Shown: positions 28,601 through 36,990, counted from the first letter of the stretch. The stretch: DNA of 37,996 nt from Propionivibrio sp. (GCF_017995515.1 NZ_JAGOIT010000024.1:1-37996); one strand, 5' to 3'. The notes: generated by a model not told the origin, from the letters alone. Made by a program: numbers and translations.

Positions 28601-28730
28601 TCTTGCCGTCGTCGGCGGCCTCTTGCTCTCACAGGTGCTCACCCTGTACCTGACGCCCGTCATCTACCTCTACCTCGACCGCTTCACGCGCAAGGAACAG
28701 GCGGCGCACGCCGCGTTCGAAGCCGATTAG
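25638..28730 (+). CDS. RND multidrug efflux permease (MdtB/MdtC-like)
   Basis: A 1030-residue proton-driven HAE1-family RND transporter of the inner membrane. Two homologous halves each carry six transmembrane segments and large periplasmic loops. Key features are the N-terminal [23 protein letters not shown]4 region [19 protein letters not shown] with the paired aspartates used in proton relay, and the C-terminal half [16 protein letters not shown]. Sequence style fits MdtB/MdtC/MuxB more than AcrB. It is coupled to its adaptor by TGATG. Substrates are unknown. The linkage to lysA is noted as unusual. Confidence 0.94.
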   Translation: MNLPELCIRRPVMTTLLMAAFVIFGVIAYRALPVSELPNVDFPTISVSASLPGASPETMAAAVATPLEGQFSTIAGLDSISSTSAQGSTSITLQFSLDRNIDAAAQDVQSAIAAAQRKLPSGMPSPPSFRKVNPADSPVYFIALSSPTLPLPVVNEYAETQLAQRLSTVAGVAQVLVFGSQKYAVRIRTNPDQLVARDLGIDELQKAIAAANVNQPLGVFDGARQSFSIKDNGQLQTAADYRPLIVAWRNGAPIRLEDVATPIDGVENQRIASWNVDKRAIVLAIQRQPGANTIETVRSIEKLLPSFQANLPAAIEMNTLYDRSISISESVHDVQVTLLIAGFLVILVILLFLRNLSATVIPALALPISVIGTFAAMYALGFSLDNLSLLALTLAVGFVVDDAIVMLENIIRHIERGETPMQAAIQGSREIGFTIISMTVSLIAVFIPVLFMRGIVGRLLHEFAVTICAAILVSGVVSLTLTPMLCSRYLRHSRPEQHGRVFRLFERFFDAWLRLYETTLRAAMAHPRTVLVGFLATVVLSAMLFSSIPKGFLPSGDSGQITASTEGAQDISFAAMIERQRAVAAIIAQDANVRSFMSSVGGGGPRSTANTGSLNLILKPRSERALSADEIIQALRPKLAAVPGIKVYMQNPPAIRIGGQQTSSLYQYTLQSTDLKELYHWTDVLLGEIRQLPGFVDVTSNLNNQRPVVEIEVDRDKIASYGLGFAQVEDALQSAYGSRQISTIYGAASQYQVILEVAPEFQSDPAMLARIHVRASNGKLIPLDTVTHVRRSTEALTINHQGQLPSVTISFNLQPGVSLGEAVDRIKAREAELRLPASLNTGLQGTAQAFEASLQGLGILLLIAVLVVYLVLGILYESFIHPLTILSGLPSAALGALITLMLFGVDLSLYAFVGVIMLIGIVKKNAIMMIDFALERQRHEKTPAREAIFQACLIRFRPIMMTTMAALVGTLPIAAGWGAGAEVRQPLGLAVVGGLLLSQVLTLYLTPVIYLYLDRFTRKEQAAHAAFEAD

Positions 28731-28753
28731 CAGCACGTTTCAATAAAGACCTC

Positions 28754-29158
28754 ATGGCAACCACCGAAAGTTCCCCGCTTACCAGCCAGCGCATCGACAA
28801 GTGGCTGTGGTGCGCCCGCTTCTTCAAGACCCGCTCGCTCGCCACGCAGGCGATTCATGGCGGGCATGTCAAGCTCAACGGCTACGCGGTCAAGCCCGCT
28901 CGCGACCTGCGCGTGGGCGACCTGCTCGACATCGCGATCGGCGACGTCAAGTGGACGATCGCGGTGTGCGGCCTCAACGAGCAACGCCGGCCGGCGAGCG
29001 AGGCGCAGCAGCTTTACGCCGAGACGCCGGAGAGCAGCGCCCGACGCGAAGCGGCGAAGGACGCGCGCAAACTCGCGCCCAGCCCCGGCAGCGACCTGCG
29101 CGGCCGCCCGACGAAGAAGGCACGGCGCCAGATTCGCGGCTTCAACGAGAGTTACTAA
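28754..29158 (+). CDS. hslR: S4-domain RNA-binding heat-shock protein Hsp15
   Basis: A 134-residue Hsp15 homologue, which binds free 50S subunits carrying stalled nascent chains and helps recycle them. An N-terminal S4 domain (about residues 12-70: [37 protein letters not shown]) is followed by a basic tail ([12 protein letters not shown]). It starts 23 bp after the RND permease with no clear ribosome-binding site. Its stop is followed, in the same reading frame, by the remnant of an alpha/beta hydrolase. In this window it lies near hslU and hslV, other heat-shock genes. Confidence 0.92.
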   Translation: MATTESSPLTSQRIDKWLWCARFFKTRSLATQAIHGGHVKLNGYAVKPARDLRVGDLLDIAIGDVKWTIAVCGLNEQRRPASEAQQLYAETPESSARREAAKDARKLAPSPGSDLRGRPTKKARRQIRGFNESY

Positions 29159-29557
29159 ACAACGGCCGCCGTCAACGGCATGTGCGGCGACAATCCGCGC
29201 CTGACGGCCGAGCGTGCCACCTTCATCGCCGAACACGCAACGCTGGCCACGGAGGACGGCTTCGGCTTCGTCTTCGCCGGCGACCCGCGCCATCGCTGGA
29301 TCAACCCGGTGCTCTATCCGCTCGACGAGGCCAAGGCCTGCTGGCGCCGCGTGAGCGCGCCGACGCTGTGGGTCGCCGGACGCGATTCGGTGATGATGAA
29401 GCCCTTCGCCGCCAATCCCGAGGATTACCAGGCGCGCATGAACTGCTTCGCCCGGGTACGCGAAGTATTGATCGACGACTGCGGGCACAACCTGCATCAC
29501 GACCAGCCGGAGCAACTCGCCGCCCGGCTGGGTGAATTCTTCGCAGAGCAAAAACGA
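29159..29557 (+). pseudogene. Truncated alpha/beta-hydrolase remnant (C-terminal part only)
   Basis: From just after the hslR stop, in the same frame, about 130 codons read as the lid and C-terminal half of an alpha/beta hydrolase: NPRLTAERATFIAEH, INPVLYPLDEA, APTLWVAGRDS with the catalytic-acid Asp, and DDCGHNLHHDQPEQLA with the catalytic His. The N-terminal half with the oxyanion hole and the GxSxG nucleophile elbow is missing. The frame has no stop at the expected end; it continues as antisense of hslU. The first ATG is at 29180 without a ribosome-binding site. I read it as a deletion-derived pseudogene; I cannot tell if a short protein is made. Confidence 0.75.
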
Positions 29558-30889
29558 CTACAGCACGAAGCGCGAGAGATCCTCGTTCCTGGCGAGCTCG
29601 GTCAGGCGGCTATCGACGTACTCGGCGTTGATGCGGATCGCCTCGGCGCCCTTGCTGCCGGCGCTGAACGACACTTCTTCGAGCAAGCGCTCCATCACCG
29701 TGTACAGCCGGCGCGCGCCGATGTTCTCGGTCCGTTCATTGACCGACCACGCCACCTCGGCCAGGCGCTGGATGCCGTCGGCCTCGAATTCGAGGGTCAC
29801 GCCCTCGGTCGCCATCAGCGCCTGATACTGCATGGTCAGGCAGGCGTCGGTCTGCGTCAGGATGCGTTCAAAGTCAGCGACCGACAGCGAATCGAGTTCG
29901 ACGCGGATCGGAAAGCGCCCCTGCAGTTCAGGGATCAGGTCGGACGGCTTGGCCAGATGGAAGGCGCCGCTGGCGATGAACAGGATGTGGTCGGTGCGGA
30001 TCATGCCGTACTTGGTCGACACCGTCGTCCCTTCGACGAGCGGCAGCAGGTCGCGCTGCACGCCTTGGCGCGAGACATCGGCGCCGTGCGAATCGCTGCG
30101 CGAGGTGATCTTGTCGATCTCGTCGAGGAAGACGATGCCGTTCTGCTCCACATTGCGCACGGCGTCGAGCTTCACTTCCTCGTCATTGACCAGCTTGCCG
30201 GCCTCTTCGTCGATGAGCAGCTTGCGCGCCTCGCTGATCTTCAGCTTGCGCGACTTCTTGCGCGCCCCGCCCATGTTCTGGAACATGCCCTGGATCTGCG
30301 TCGTCAGTTCTTCCATGCCCGGCGGCGCAAAAATCTCGGCCTGCATCGACGGCCCGGCGACTTCGATTTCGATCTCCTTGTCGTCGAGCTCGCCCTCGCG
30401 CAGCTTCTTGCGGAATTTCTGCCGCGTCGCGTTCTCGTCGGTCGATTGCGTGTCGTTGTAGAAACCGCCCTTCGCCGGCGGCAGCAGCACGTCGAGGATG
30501 CGATCCTCGGCCGCATCCTCGGCGCGCATGCGCACCGCCTTCATCGCCACCTCGCGGCCGTTCTTGATGGCGATTTCGGCGAGATCGCGGATGATCGTTT
30601 CGACGTCGCGCCCGACGTAGCCGACCTCGGTGAATTTCGTCGCCTCGATCTTGATGAACGGCGCGTTGGCCAGCCGCGCCAGGCGGCGCGCGATCTCGGT
30701 CTTGCCGACGCCGGTCGGCCCGATCATCAGAATGTTTTTCGGCGTGATCTCCTGGCGCAACGGCTCGCCGACCTGCGCGCGCCGCCAGCGGTTGCGCAGC
30801 GCAATCGCCACGGCCTTCTTGGCCTTGCCCTGGCCGACGATGTGCTTGTCGAGTTCGTGAACGATTTCCTGCGGAGTCATCTGCGTCAT
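29558..30889 (-). CDS. hslU: HslVU protease ATPase subunit
   Basis: A 443-residue AAA+ unfoldase that feeds substrates to HslV. It shows the N-terminal [17 protein letters not shown], Walker A GPTGVGKT at 57-64, the GYVGRD pore loop, Walker [12 protein letters not shown], a sensor region ([27 protein letters not shown]), and the family C-terminus RFVL that docks into HslV. The I-domain (about 110-240) is complete. Translation could start at 30889 or three codons later; neither has a clear ribosome-binding site. Unusually, hslV is not adjacent: two plus-strand genes intervene. Confidence 0.97.
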   Translation of the reverse strand: MTQMTPQEIVHELDKHIVGQGKAKKAVAIALRNRWRRAQVGEPLRQEITPKNILMIGPTGVGKTEIARRLARLANAPFIKIEATKFTEVGYVGRDVETIIRDLAEIAIKNGREVAMKAVRMRAEDAAEDRILDVLLPPAKGGFYNDTQSTDENATRQKFRKKLREGELDDKEIEIEVAGPSMQAEIFAPPGMEELTTQIQGMFQNMGGARKKSRKLKISEARKLLIDEEAGKLVNDEEVKLDAVRNVEQNGIVFLDEIDKITSRSDSHGADVSRQGVQRDLLPLVEGTTVSTKYGMIRTDHILFIASGAFHLAKPSDLIPELQGRFPIRVELDSLSVADFERILTQTDACLTMQYQALMATEGVTLEFEADGIQRLAEVAWSVNERTENIGARRLYTVMERLLEEVSFSAGSKGAEAIRINAEYVDSRLTELARNEDLSRFVL

Positions 30890-30999
30890 GGCGGTTCTGC
30901 ACTATCAAACGGAACAAGGGCGTTATGTTCTCATCGTCCCACCGCTGTGGCAAACTCGCGCGAACTCAACTCACGCCGAATCGCCGACTGGAGCTGTGA

Positions 31000-31320
31000 A
31001 TGAAAACACGCGCGCTGTGCTTGTCGCCCGGACGAGTCGCTCCCGGCATGACGCTGGCCAGGGCGGTCACCGACCGCGAAGGCAACACGCTGCTCGCCGC
31101 CGGCGCCGTGCTCGACTCGGCAATGCTCGACCGCCTGATCCGCCGCGGTGTCGAAGCGATGGCCGTGCTCGTTGCCGATACGCGCGACGCCGACGCCATC
31201 GCCAGCGAACTGGCCGCCGCCGAAGCGCGCGTCGCCTACATCTTTCGCGGCCAGGGCAGTGAGTCGCGCAACGCACTGCAGAAGGCCGTCCTCGACTACC
31301 GGCTGGAGAACACGCGATGA
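31000..31320 (+). CDS. Small protein with HD-GYP N-terminal-like domain
   Basis: A 106-residue cytosolic protein. The first ~60 residues (LSPGRVAPGMTLARAVTDREGNTLLAAGAVL) resemble the small beta-rich module found in front of HD-GYP and related signalling domains (PxxLxPGMxLAxxVxDxxGxxLLxxGxxL); there is no HD domain attached. The rest is helical and Ala/Arg-rich. A GGAG-containing site precedes the ATG. It overlaps the HDOD gene by 4 bp (ATGA), so the two probably work together, perhaps as a split version of a single signalling protein. Function unknown. Confidence 0.75.
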   Translation: MKTRALCLSPGRVAPGMTLARAVTDREGNTLLAAGAVLDSAMLDRLIRRGVEAMAVLVADTRDADAIASELAAAEARVAYIFRGQGSESRNALQKAVLDYRLENTR

Positions 31321-32153
31321 GCGCGCCGCGCCTGGAAGACCTCGGCACCTGGACGGATAAGCTGCCGTCGCTGCCGGAAGTCGTGCATTACCTGATGCGC
31401 TCGCTCAGCGACGAGAGCGCCGACATCGACACGCTCGCCCATCACATCAATTCGGACCCGGTCATCGTCGCCCGCCTGCTCGCGGCGGCAAATTCGGTCG
31501 GTTCCGGGCTGTCGACGCGCATCCATTCGGCCAGGCAGGCCTTCCTCGTCCTCGGCGCCAATCGCGTCGTCAGCATCGTCCTGGCATCGGCGCTGAGCCA
31601 CCGCTTCGACCACCAGGGATCGGGCTTCGACACGCGCATCCTCTGGCGCCACTCGCTCGGCGTCGCCGCCTGCGCACAGGTCGTCGCCGAAGAGTGCGGC
31701 ATCAACCCCGACATGGCGTTCACCGGCGGCCTGCTGCACGACATCGGCCAATTGCTGATGCATACCGCCAGTCCGGCAAGCTACCTGCGGGTGCTGGAAC
31801 TGAGGACCAGTGAAGACGTCGCGCTGCTCGACGCCGAACGCACGGTATTCGGCTACAGCCACACGGATGCGGGGAAAACGCTGGCGCTGTCCTGGAAGCT
31901 GCCGGAGGAAATCGTCGAGGCGATCGTCGCCCACCACGAGCCTGACGAAGTGGGCAGCGAGATCGGCAACCTGATCCACGTCTGCGAAGTCCTCAGCCAC
32001 GCGCTGGACCTCGGCGAGCAACCAAACAACCGGGTGGCCGAACTATCGGACCTCGCCCGCGCCAGCCTCGGCCTCTCCTGGCCGAAGCTTTCGGCGCGCT
32101 TTGCCGAAATCGAGGCGCGCTACGACGGCTTCAGCGTCGCCCTGGGAATTTAG
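31317..32153 (+). CDS. HDOD-domain signalling protein
   Basis: A 278-residue HDOD-domain protein (about residues 15-210: [73 protein letters not shown]). Unlike the EAL-HDOD protein at 9139 it keeps a His-Asp pair in LLHDIG and AHH near residue 200, so residual HD-type metal binding is possible. It is coupled to the upstream 106-residue gene and its stop overlaps the hslV stop convergently (32150-32153). The pair sits between hslV and hslU on the opposite strand. Target and signal are unknown. Confidence 0.85.
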   Translation: MSAPRLEDLGTWTDKLPSLPEVVHYLMRSLSDESADIDTLAHHINSDPVIVARLLAAANSVGSGLSTRIHSARQAFLVLGANRVVSIVLASALSHRFDHQGSGFDTRILWRHSLGVAACAQVVAEECGINPDMAFTGGLLHDIGQLLMHTASPASYLRVLELRTSEDVALLDAERTVFGYSHTDAGKTLALSWKLPEEIVEAIVAHHEPDEVGSEIGNLIHVCEVLSHALDLGEQPNNRVAELSDLARASLGLSWPKLSARFAEIEARYDGFSVALGI

Positions 32154-32686
32154 TCAAGCGACTCGATCGTGAAGTTGCGGTTCGTGTAGATGCACAGGTC
32201 GCCGGCGATCTCGAGCGACTTGCGGATCACCTCGACCGGCTCGATCTCGGTATTTTCGATCAGCGCGCGCGCCGCCGACTGCGCGTAGGCGCCGCCGGAA
32301 CCGATGGCGACGATGCCCTGCTCCGGTTCGAGCACGTCGCCGTTCCCGGTGATGACCAGCGAGTTGTCGCGATCGGCGACTGCGAGCATCGCTTCCAGTC
32401 GACGCAAGGCACGATCGCTGCGCCAATCCTTGGCCAGTTCCACCGCCGAACGCAGCAGATTGCCCTGATGCTTGTCGAGCTTGGCTTCGAAGCGCTCGAA
32501 CAGCGTAAACGCGTCGGCGGTACCGCCGGCAAAGCCGGCCAGAATCCGCCCCTGATGAATCAGCCGGACCTTGCGCGCGCTCGCCTTGATGACGATGTTA
32601 CCCAGCGTCACCTGGCCGTCGCCGCCCATGGCGACGCGATTGCCGCGACGCACCGACAGAATGGTCGTGCCGTGATATTGCTCCAT
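32150..32686 (-). CDS. hslV: HslVU protease proteolytic subunit
   Basis: A 178-residue threonine protease subunit. A six-residue propeptide MEQYHG precedes the nucleophile Thr7 (TTILSVRRG), as in other betaproteobacteria. The rest matches E. coli HslV closely ([55 protein letters not shown]). It starts 9 bp after the stop of the STAS-domain gene and is probably cotranscribed with it from a candidate sigma-32 promoter at 33920-33947. hslU is about 1.3 kb further on, beyond two opposing genes. Confidence 0.97.
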   Translation of the reverse strand: MEQYHGTTILSVRRGNRVAMGGDGQVTLGNIVIKASARKVRLIHQGRILAGFAGGTADAFTLFERFEAKLDKHQGNLLRSAVELAKDWRSDRALRRLEAMLAVADRDNSLVITGNGDVLEPEQGIVAIGSGGAYAQSAARALIENTEIEPVEVIRKSLEIAGDLCIYTNRNFTIESLD

Positions 32687-32695
32687 TGCTACGTC

Positions 32696-33901
32696 CTAGT
32701 GTTTTTCGAAAACGATGGCCGCGACTGCCGTCAGGCCGACGACGCCGAACAGTTCGGCGACCAGATGATTGGGGTGATGGAAAACGATCTGCCGCCCCGT
32801 GCGCTTGACCAGCGACAGAACGTTGAGCAAGGCCCCAGCGCTGATGAAATCAATGCGCCGCAAGGCGCCACAAGAAATGACGACCGGACTGTGCACTTCG
32901 GCGTAGGCCGCCAGGTCGACGAAGCGCGACGACTTGACTTCGCCCGACAGCACGTAGGTCTCGCCGTGCACGACCGGCTCGGGCGCCTGCACCTCGGGCT
33001 CGGGCTTGGCGACGCGCTGCGCCTCCCACGAAGGCGGCGACACCTCGAAGGTCACGGCGTAATTGATTGCTGCATCCTCAAACGCATCGTGCTGCCCCTG
33101 CAGTTGCAGGAGTTCGATGAGCAGCAGCCAGCATTCCTGATTCTCGGGCACACCGACTTCGACGCATGGTTCGATCAGCGCCAGCAGCGATTCCCGTCCC
33201 AGCAGCTCGATTTCCCAGCGCGCCTTCCTGGCGCGTTGCAGACAGCCGAGCAGCAAGCCGCAACCGCCGGCGTCGACACGCGTCACCTTCGACAGATCGA
33301 GGCGAAGCTTCGGGTTCTTTTCGAGTGCCTGCTGGATCGCCTCTAAAGCGGATTGATTGTCGCCGGTCAATTCACCGCGGAACAACACGCTGCCGGCCGC
33401 GGCACTCGCCGGCTTGCCTTTCGCGCGTCCGACGGAGGCGTCCTTCCACGCCGGCGGGCTTTTCTCCAACGCCCGCACATAATCGATCGCCAGCGCCTCG
33501 AACGGCACCTTCTGCCCAAGCAGGCGATAAAGGTCGAAGAGCATCAGCCACAAGCGCTCGCCCGATGCCGTCTGCGCGGCGTGCACCGCGTTCTCCAGCA
33601 CCACGCGCACGGCCTCGTCCTGGCCGTTGGCGAACAGCACGGCGGCCTCTTCAATGGCCGCATCGATCGGATCAACGTCGCCTTCGATCTGAAAGTCGGG
33701 TGAACTCTCGCTGAACACGAAGTCGGAGAACTCAATCGCAGAATCCGTGAAGTTCGTTCCCTCGTCTGAAGCCTTGTCTGGCTGCACGGGTACCGGCTTC
33801 GCTTCCTCCGGCGGCGCAGCCCCCCCTTCCTTCGGCCGCGGCACGGCGGCTGGTTTGGCCACCATCTTTTGCGGCGTTTTTTTGAAGAAGGAGAAAACCA
33901 T
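32696..33901 (-). CDS. Duplicated helical-STAS domain protein
   Basis: A 401-residue cytosolic protein with a Lys/Pro-rich N-terminus (1-50) and two copies of a ~140-residue unit. In each, a helical, FimV- or TPR-like stretch with W..L..L..L and SPPxW (residues 116-152 and 256-292) is followed by a STAS-like domain (about 170-245, and 313-400). The spacing of matched residues is exactly 140 (W118/W258, SPP 148/288, W152/W292). The first STAS has DAGGCG where phosphorylatable STAS proteins have DSSG, so it is probably a non-phosphorylated scaffold; the second has DFISAG. The start at MVFSFFKK (33901) is preferred to a longer frame reaching into the promoter. hslV follows at 9 bp. Function unknown. 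Confidence 0.8.
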   Translation of the reverse strand: MVFSFFKKTPQKMVAKPAAVPRPKEGGAAPPEEAKPVPVQPDKASDEGTNFTDSAIEFSDFVFSESSPDFQIEGDVDPIDAAIEEAAVLFANGQDEAVRVVLENAVHAAQTASGERLWLMLFDLYRLLGQKVPFEALAIDYVRALEKSPPAWKDASVGRAKGKPASAAAGSVLFRGELTGDNQSALEAIQQALEKNPKLRLDLSKVTRVDAGGCGLLLGCLQRARKARWEIELLGRESLLALIEPCVEVGVPENQECWLLLIELLQLQGQHDAFEDAAINYAVTFEVSPPSWEAQRVAKPEPEVQAPEPVVHGETYVLSGEVKSSRFVDLAAYAEVHSPVVISCGALRRIDFISAGALLNVLSLVKRTGRQIVFHHPNHLVAELFGVVGLTAVAAIVFEKH

Positions 33902-33919
33902 ACCGGCAGGACAATCAGC

Positions 33920-33947
33920 AAATGGGAAAACGGAGACTTGTTTTAAC
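33920..33947 (-). promoter_or_regulatory. Candidate sigma-32 heat-shock promoter for STAS-hslV
   Basis: On the minus strand GTTAAAA (33941-33947; consensus CTTGAAA, 5 of 7) and TCCCATTT (33920-33927; consensus CCCCATNT, 7 of 8 counting N) are 13 nt apart, the right spacing for sigma-32. The predicted start point lies about 10 nt before the STAS-gene ATG. hslV is a known heat-shock gene in E. coli, which makes the match meaningful, but no expression data are available. Confidence 0.5.
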
Positions 33948-34003
33948 ACATCGCCCAAGGGACTGCAATTTGTCACACTCATTCCGCAACAATGCTTCGG
34001 TTA

Positions 34004-34468
34004 TCACTTGCTCGTCGATTCAAGCTTCGTCGTTGGCGGGTTCTCCGGCCCGCAATTGGCACAGCAGCCGCGCAAATCGAAGTCGGCGCGCGAAAGCGAG
34101 AAACCGTCGGGCATGGCGGGCGGCGACGGCGGGGCCTGATCGAGACAGAAGACCTTGCCGCAACTGTCGCAGCGAAAATGGACGTGCTTGGCGTGTTCGC
34201 TTTCGGCCGCGATGGAAAAGCGGAACACACGCTGGGCGTCGGCGCTCTTGTGCGCCAGACCGTTTTCAACCAGCCAGTCGAGCACGCGATAAAGCGTCAC
34301 ACGATCGAGCGCCGATTCGCCCAAGGCCTGTTCGATCTCGTGGTGACTCAAGGCCCCCGGCGTTGCGCGCAACACCTGCAGCACACGGATGCGCGCCGGC
34401 GTCGCGCGCGCGCCGCAACGGCGGATTTGCTCGGCGACTGAATCGGCATCGAGAGGAGTTGGCGACAC
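34004..34468 (-). CDS. Fur-family metalloregulator (Zur/Fur-like)
   Basis: A 154-residue Fur-superfamily repressor. The N-terminal winged helix (RCGARATPARIRVLQVL, HHEIEQAL, DRVTLYRVLDWLVENGL) is followed by the dimerisation domain with HAKHVHFRCDSCGKVFCLD and, near the C-terminus, CCANC; the two CxxC pairs form the structural zinc site. A GTG at 34468 gives the usual short lead before the HTH; the upstream extension to 34528 begins at a TTG and reads through the leader. Whether it senses Zn, Fe or peroxide is not clear; the zinc pairs and general style suggest Zur. A perfect 15-bp palindrome lies in its leader. Confidence 0.88.
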   Translation of the reverse strand: MSPTPLDADSVAEQIRRCGARATPARIRVLQVLRATPGALSHHEIEQALGESALDRVTLYRVLDWLVENGLAHKSADAQRVFRFSIAAESEHAKHVHFRCDSCGKVFCLDQAPPSPPAMPDGFSLSRADFDLRGCCANCGPENPPTTKLESTSK

Positions 34469-34523
34469 GGGGAGAAACCTGCCAGAGAGATACGCTGAAT
34501 TTAACCACAGCGTGAAAATCAGA

Positions 34524-34538
34524 TGCAACCCGGTTGCA
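34524..34538. promoter_or_regulatory. Perfect palindrome upstream of the Fur-family gene
   Basis: TGCAACC-C-GGTTGCA is a perfect 7-1-7 inverted repeat, 56 bp upstream of the GTG start of the Fur-family gene and 15 bp after the end of xerC. The one-base centre rules out an RNA hairpin, so an operator (perhaps autoregulatory) is more likely. It does not match the textbook AT-rich Zur or Fur boxes I know. Confidence 0.4.
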
Positions 34539-34552
34539 CCCGGAACAGCGGC

Positions 34553-35452
34553 CTATTTTCGCCGGGCGCGCGGATGCGCCGAGTCATAGACCTTCGCCAA
34601 ATGCTGAAAATCAAGATGCGTGTAGACCTGCGTCGAGGCGATGCTGGCATGACCGAGCATTTCCTGCACCGCGCGCAAGTCGCCCGATGATTGCAGGACG
34701 TGCGAGGCGAACGAATGGCGCAGCATGTGCGGGTGAACGTGCATCGGCAGTCCTTGCGCCACCGCCAGACGGGCGAGTCGCTCCTCGATCACGCGCGGAC
34801 TGATGCGGCGGCCACGCTTGCCGACAAACAGAGCGATCTCGTCCGACAGTGCCATCTCATTCCGATGGCAGGCCCAGGCTTCGAGCGCGAGGCGCGCCTG
34901 GCTGCCCACCGGAACGATACGATCCTTGTTGCGTTTGCCGAGGACACGGACTTCGCCATTCCTCACTTCTTCGAGGCACGCGACGTCGAGCGTGGCGAGT
35001 TCGGCGAGGCGCAAGCCGGACGAATAGAAGAGCTCGAACATCGCTTTGTCGCGCATCGCCGCAGCATCTTCGGGCGAAACGTCGAGCAGGCGGTTGGCCT
35101 CATCCGGCGAAAGAACCTTGGGCAAGGGCTTGGGGCTTTTCGGCGCGCGCACACCCTCGACCGGGTTGAGCGCCGTTTCGCCGCGCAGCCCAAGCCAACG
35201 GTAGAAACCGCGCCAGGCGGATAGGGCGCGCGCCAGCGAACGTCCGCCAAGACCACGCGCATGGAGTTGGGCGACGAAGCGGCGAATGTGATGCGAGCGC
35301 ACCGTCGCGAACGCGTCGATGTCGCTCGTTTCAGCGATCAAGGCACACAACAGCCGCAGATCGCGCCCGTAGTTGCTGACCGTGTGCGACGATTGCCGCC
35401 GCAGCTGCGCGAGTTCGTCGAGGTATTGATCGACCGTGTCGAGCGGCGACAT
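34553..35452 (-). CDS. xerC: Tyrosine recombinase, chromosome dimer resolution
   Basis: A 299-residue XerC that, with XerD, recombines dif sites to resolve chromosome dimers. An N-terminal SAM-like core-binding domain (about 5-90) precedes the catalytic domain. The full catalytic set is visible: R148 (GLRLAEL), K173 (GKRNKDR), H242 and R245 (HMLRH), H268 (LGHAS) and nucleophile Y277 (QVYTH). It follows DUF484 by 24 bp in the dapF-DUF484-xerC order typical of proteobacteria, which supports XerC rather than an integrase. Confidence 0.95.
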   Translation of the reverse strand: MSPLDTVDQYLDELAQLRRQSSHTVSNYGRDLRLLCALIAETSDIDAFATVRSHHIRRFVAQLHARGLGGRSLARALSAWRGFYRWLGLRGETALNPVEGVRAPKSPKPLPKVLSPDEANRLLDVSPEDAAAMRDKAMFELFYSSGLRLAELATLDVACLEEVRNGEVRVLGKRNKDRIVPVGSQARLALEAWACHRNEMALSDEIALFVGKRGRRISPRVIEERLARLAVAQGLPMHVHPHMLRHSFASHVLQSSGDLRAVQEMLGHASIASTQVYTHLDFQHLAKVYDSAHPRARRK

Positions 35453-35476
35453 CGAGAACCCGCGTCGAATCGGCGC

Positions 35477-36130
35477 TTAACGCAAGACCCGCGCCAGCGC
35501 GGCCGAGGCCATTTCGCCAAGACGTTCGAGATAGAGCGTGCCCATACCGGCGTAAAAACGCTGCGCGTCTTCGCTCCCGAGCGCGATCATGCCGATCGTG
35601 CCGCCGCCGTTGCGCATGGCGATCAGCGCCTGCGAACGTACCTGCTTCGATGCCTCGCCGAACCACGACGACGTCTCGAAACCGGAGGTTGAGCCGCAGT
35701 AGGGCTGACCCAACGTTTCGGCGAACGCCTGCAATTCGGCGCTGACCTCGGTGAATTCCGGCAGTTCATCCGCATTGTCCGGGCGATTCCAGAGGCGCAA
35801 GGCCACGTGCGGAATGGAGAAGTCGTCGCGAAGATGGAAATTCAGCGTGTGCAGCACCGACTGGAACGATGCGGCAGCGATCATCGCGACACCGAGACGA
35901 TGCATCTTTTCGCTGATCGAATCGTTCTCCTCGCCGAACTGGAGCAGCTCGTTCATCTTGACCTCGAGCTGCTTGTTCTTGTCGCGCAGGCTCAGCATCT
36001 GGCGCTCGGTGATCGAGATCGTCCGCCCGCCGTGCGGATGCGGGATCACCATGTGCGACATCAGCTCCGCATGCTCCTCGAAGAACTGTGGGTGATCCTG
36101 CAGGTACTGCGCAATTTCCTCTGACTTCAT
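35477..36130 (-). CDS. DUF484 family protein
   Basis: A 217-residue protein of the DUF484 family. An N-terminal helix ([19 protein letters not shown]) and the conserved [21 protein letters not shown] lead into a coiled coil (about 40-65), then a GAF-like domain (about 75-210, [21 protein letters not shown]). Its ATG overlaps the dapF stop by 4 bp. The family is consistently found between dapF and xerC but its role is not established; a GAF fold suggests ligand sensing. Confidence 0.92.
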   Translation of the reverse strand: MKSEEIAQYLQDHPQFFEEHAELMSHMVIPHPHGGRTISITERQMLSLRDKNKQLEVKMNELLQFGEENDSISEKMHRLGVAMIAAASFQSVLHTLNFHLRDDFSIPHVALRLWNRPDNADELPEFTEVSAELQAFAETLGQPYCGSTSGFETSSWFGEASKQVRSQALIAMRNGGGTIGMIALGSEDAQRFYAGMGTLYLERLGEMASAALARVLR

Positions 36131-36957
36131 AGTTCAATCTCTCCGTGAAAGACGGTCACCGCCGGACCCGTCATCATTACAGGCAGCCCGCGGCCGCCCC
36201 AGGCAATCGTGAGTTCTCCGCCGCGCGTGGTCACGCACACCGGTGAATCGAGCAGTCCGCGCGCAATTCCGGCGACGACGGCAGCGCACGCACCCGTTCC
36301 GCAAGCCAGCGTCTCGCCGGCACCGCGTTCAAAGACGCGAAGGCGGATCGAATCACGCCCGGTGATCTGCATGAAACCGGCGTTCACCCGCTGCGGGAAG
36401 CGCGGATGCGCTTCGATCTGCGGCCCCTGGATCGCCACCGGCGCCCGATCGACGTCGACGACGACCTGCACGGCGTGCGGGTTGCCCATCGAGACAGCGG
36501 TGATGCCGACGGTCGCGCCATCGAGTGCGAGCGGCTGGACGAGTTCGGTGGTGTCGCTGACGAACGGGATCCTCGCCGGCTCAAACTCCGGGATGCCCAT
36601 GTCGACGGTCACATTGCCATCATCACCCAGACGCGGCGAGATGATTCCTTTCATGGTCTCCACACGAATTTCGCGCTTGGTGGTCAAGCCCTGCTCATGC
36701 ACGAAACGGACGAAGCAACGCGCGCCGTTGCCGCACTGCTCGACTTCGCCACCGTCAGCGTTGAAGATCCGGTAGCGGAAATCGACATCGGGCCGAGCGG
36801 ACTTTTCGACCAGCAGAATCTGGTCGCAGCCGACGCCGAAATGTCGGTCGCCGAGATGGCGCAACTGCTCGGGCGACAGCGCCAGTGACTGGCGAACGCC
36901 GTCGAGCACGACAAAATCGTTGCCCAGCCCCTGCATTTTCGAGAACTTGATTCGCAT
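36127..36957 (-). CDS. dapF: Diaminopimelate epimerase
   Basis: PLP-independent epimerase giving meso-DAP from LL-DAP for peptidoglycan and lysine. It has 276 residues from [15 protein letters not shown], the universal N-terminus; the open frame continues seven codons upstream without support. The two catalytic cysteines are C75 (EQCGNGARC) and the one in LACGTGACA near residue 219. It feeds LysA, which is also encoded in this window. First gene of dapF-DUF484-xerC. A TATAAT on the minus strand at 36991-36996 may be its -10 element, with no good -35. Confidence 0.97.
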   Translation of the reverse strand: MRIKFSKMQGLGNDFVVLDGVRQSLALSPEQLRHLGDRHFGVGCDQILLVEKSARPDVDFRYRIFNADGGEVEQCGNGARCFVRFVHEQGLTTKREIRVETMKGIISPRLGDDGNVTVDMGIPEFEPARIPFVSDTTELVQPLALDGATVGITAVSMGNPHAVQVVVDVDRAPVAIQGPQIEAHPRFPQRVNAGFMQITGRDSIRLRVFERGAGETLACGTGACAAVVAGIARGLLDSPVCVTTRGGELTIAWGGRGLPVMMTGPAVTVFHGEIEL

Positions 36958-36990
36958 AGCCCGCAGCCCTGCCGCCACCAGAATCCGAGC

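Noticed and set aside
30890..30999. Search for a sigma-32 promoter upstream of hslU
   Set aside because: No CTTGAAA/CCCCATNT-like pair with correct spacing was found on the minus strand, so none is annotated.
29558..31003. A very long plus-strand open frame (from 29180) continuing across hslU
   Set aside because: Beyond about 29557 it is the exact antisense of hslU, whose motifs are all intact. High GC removes stop codons from shadow frames. Only the first part resembles a real protein.
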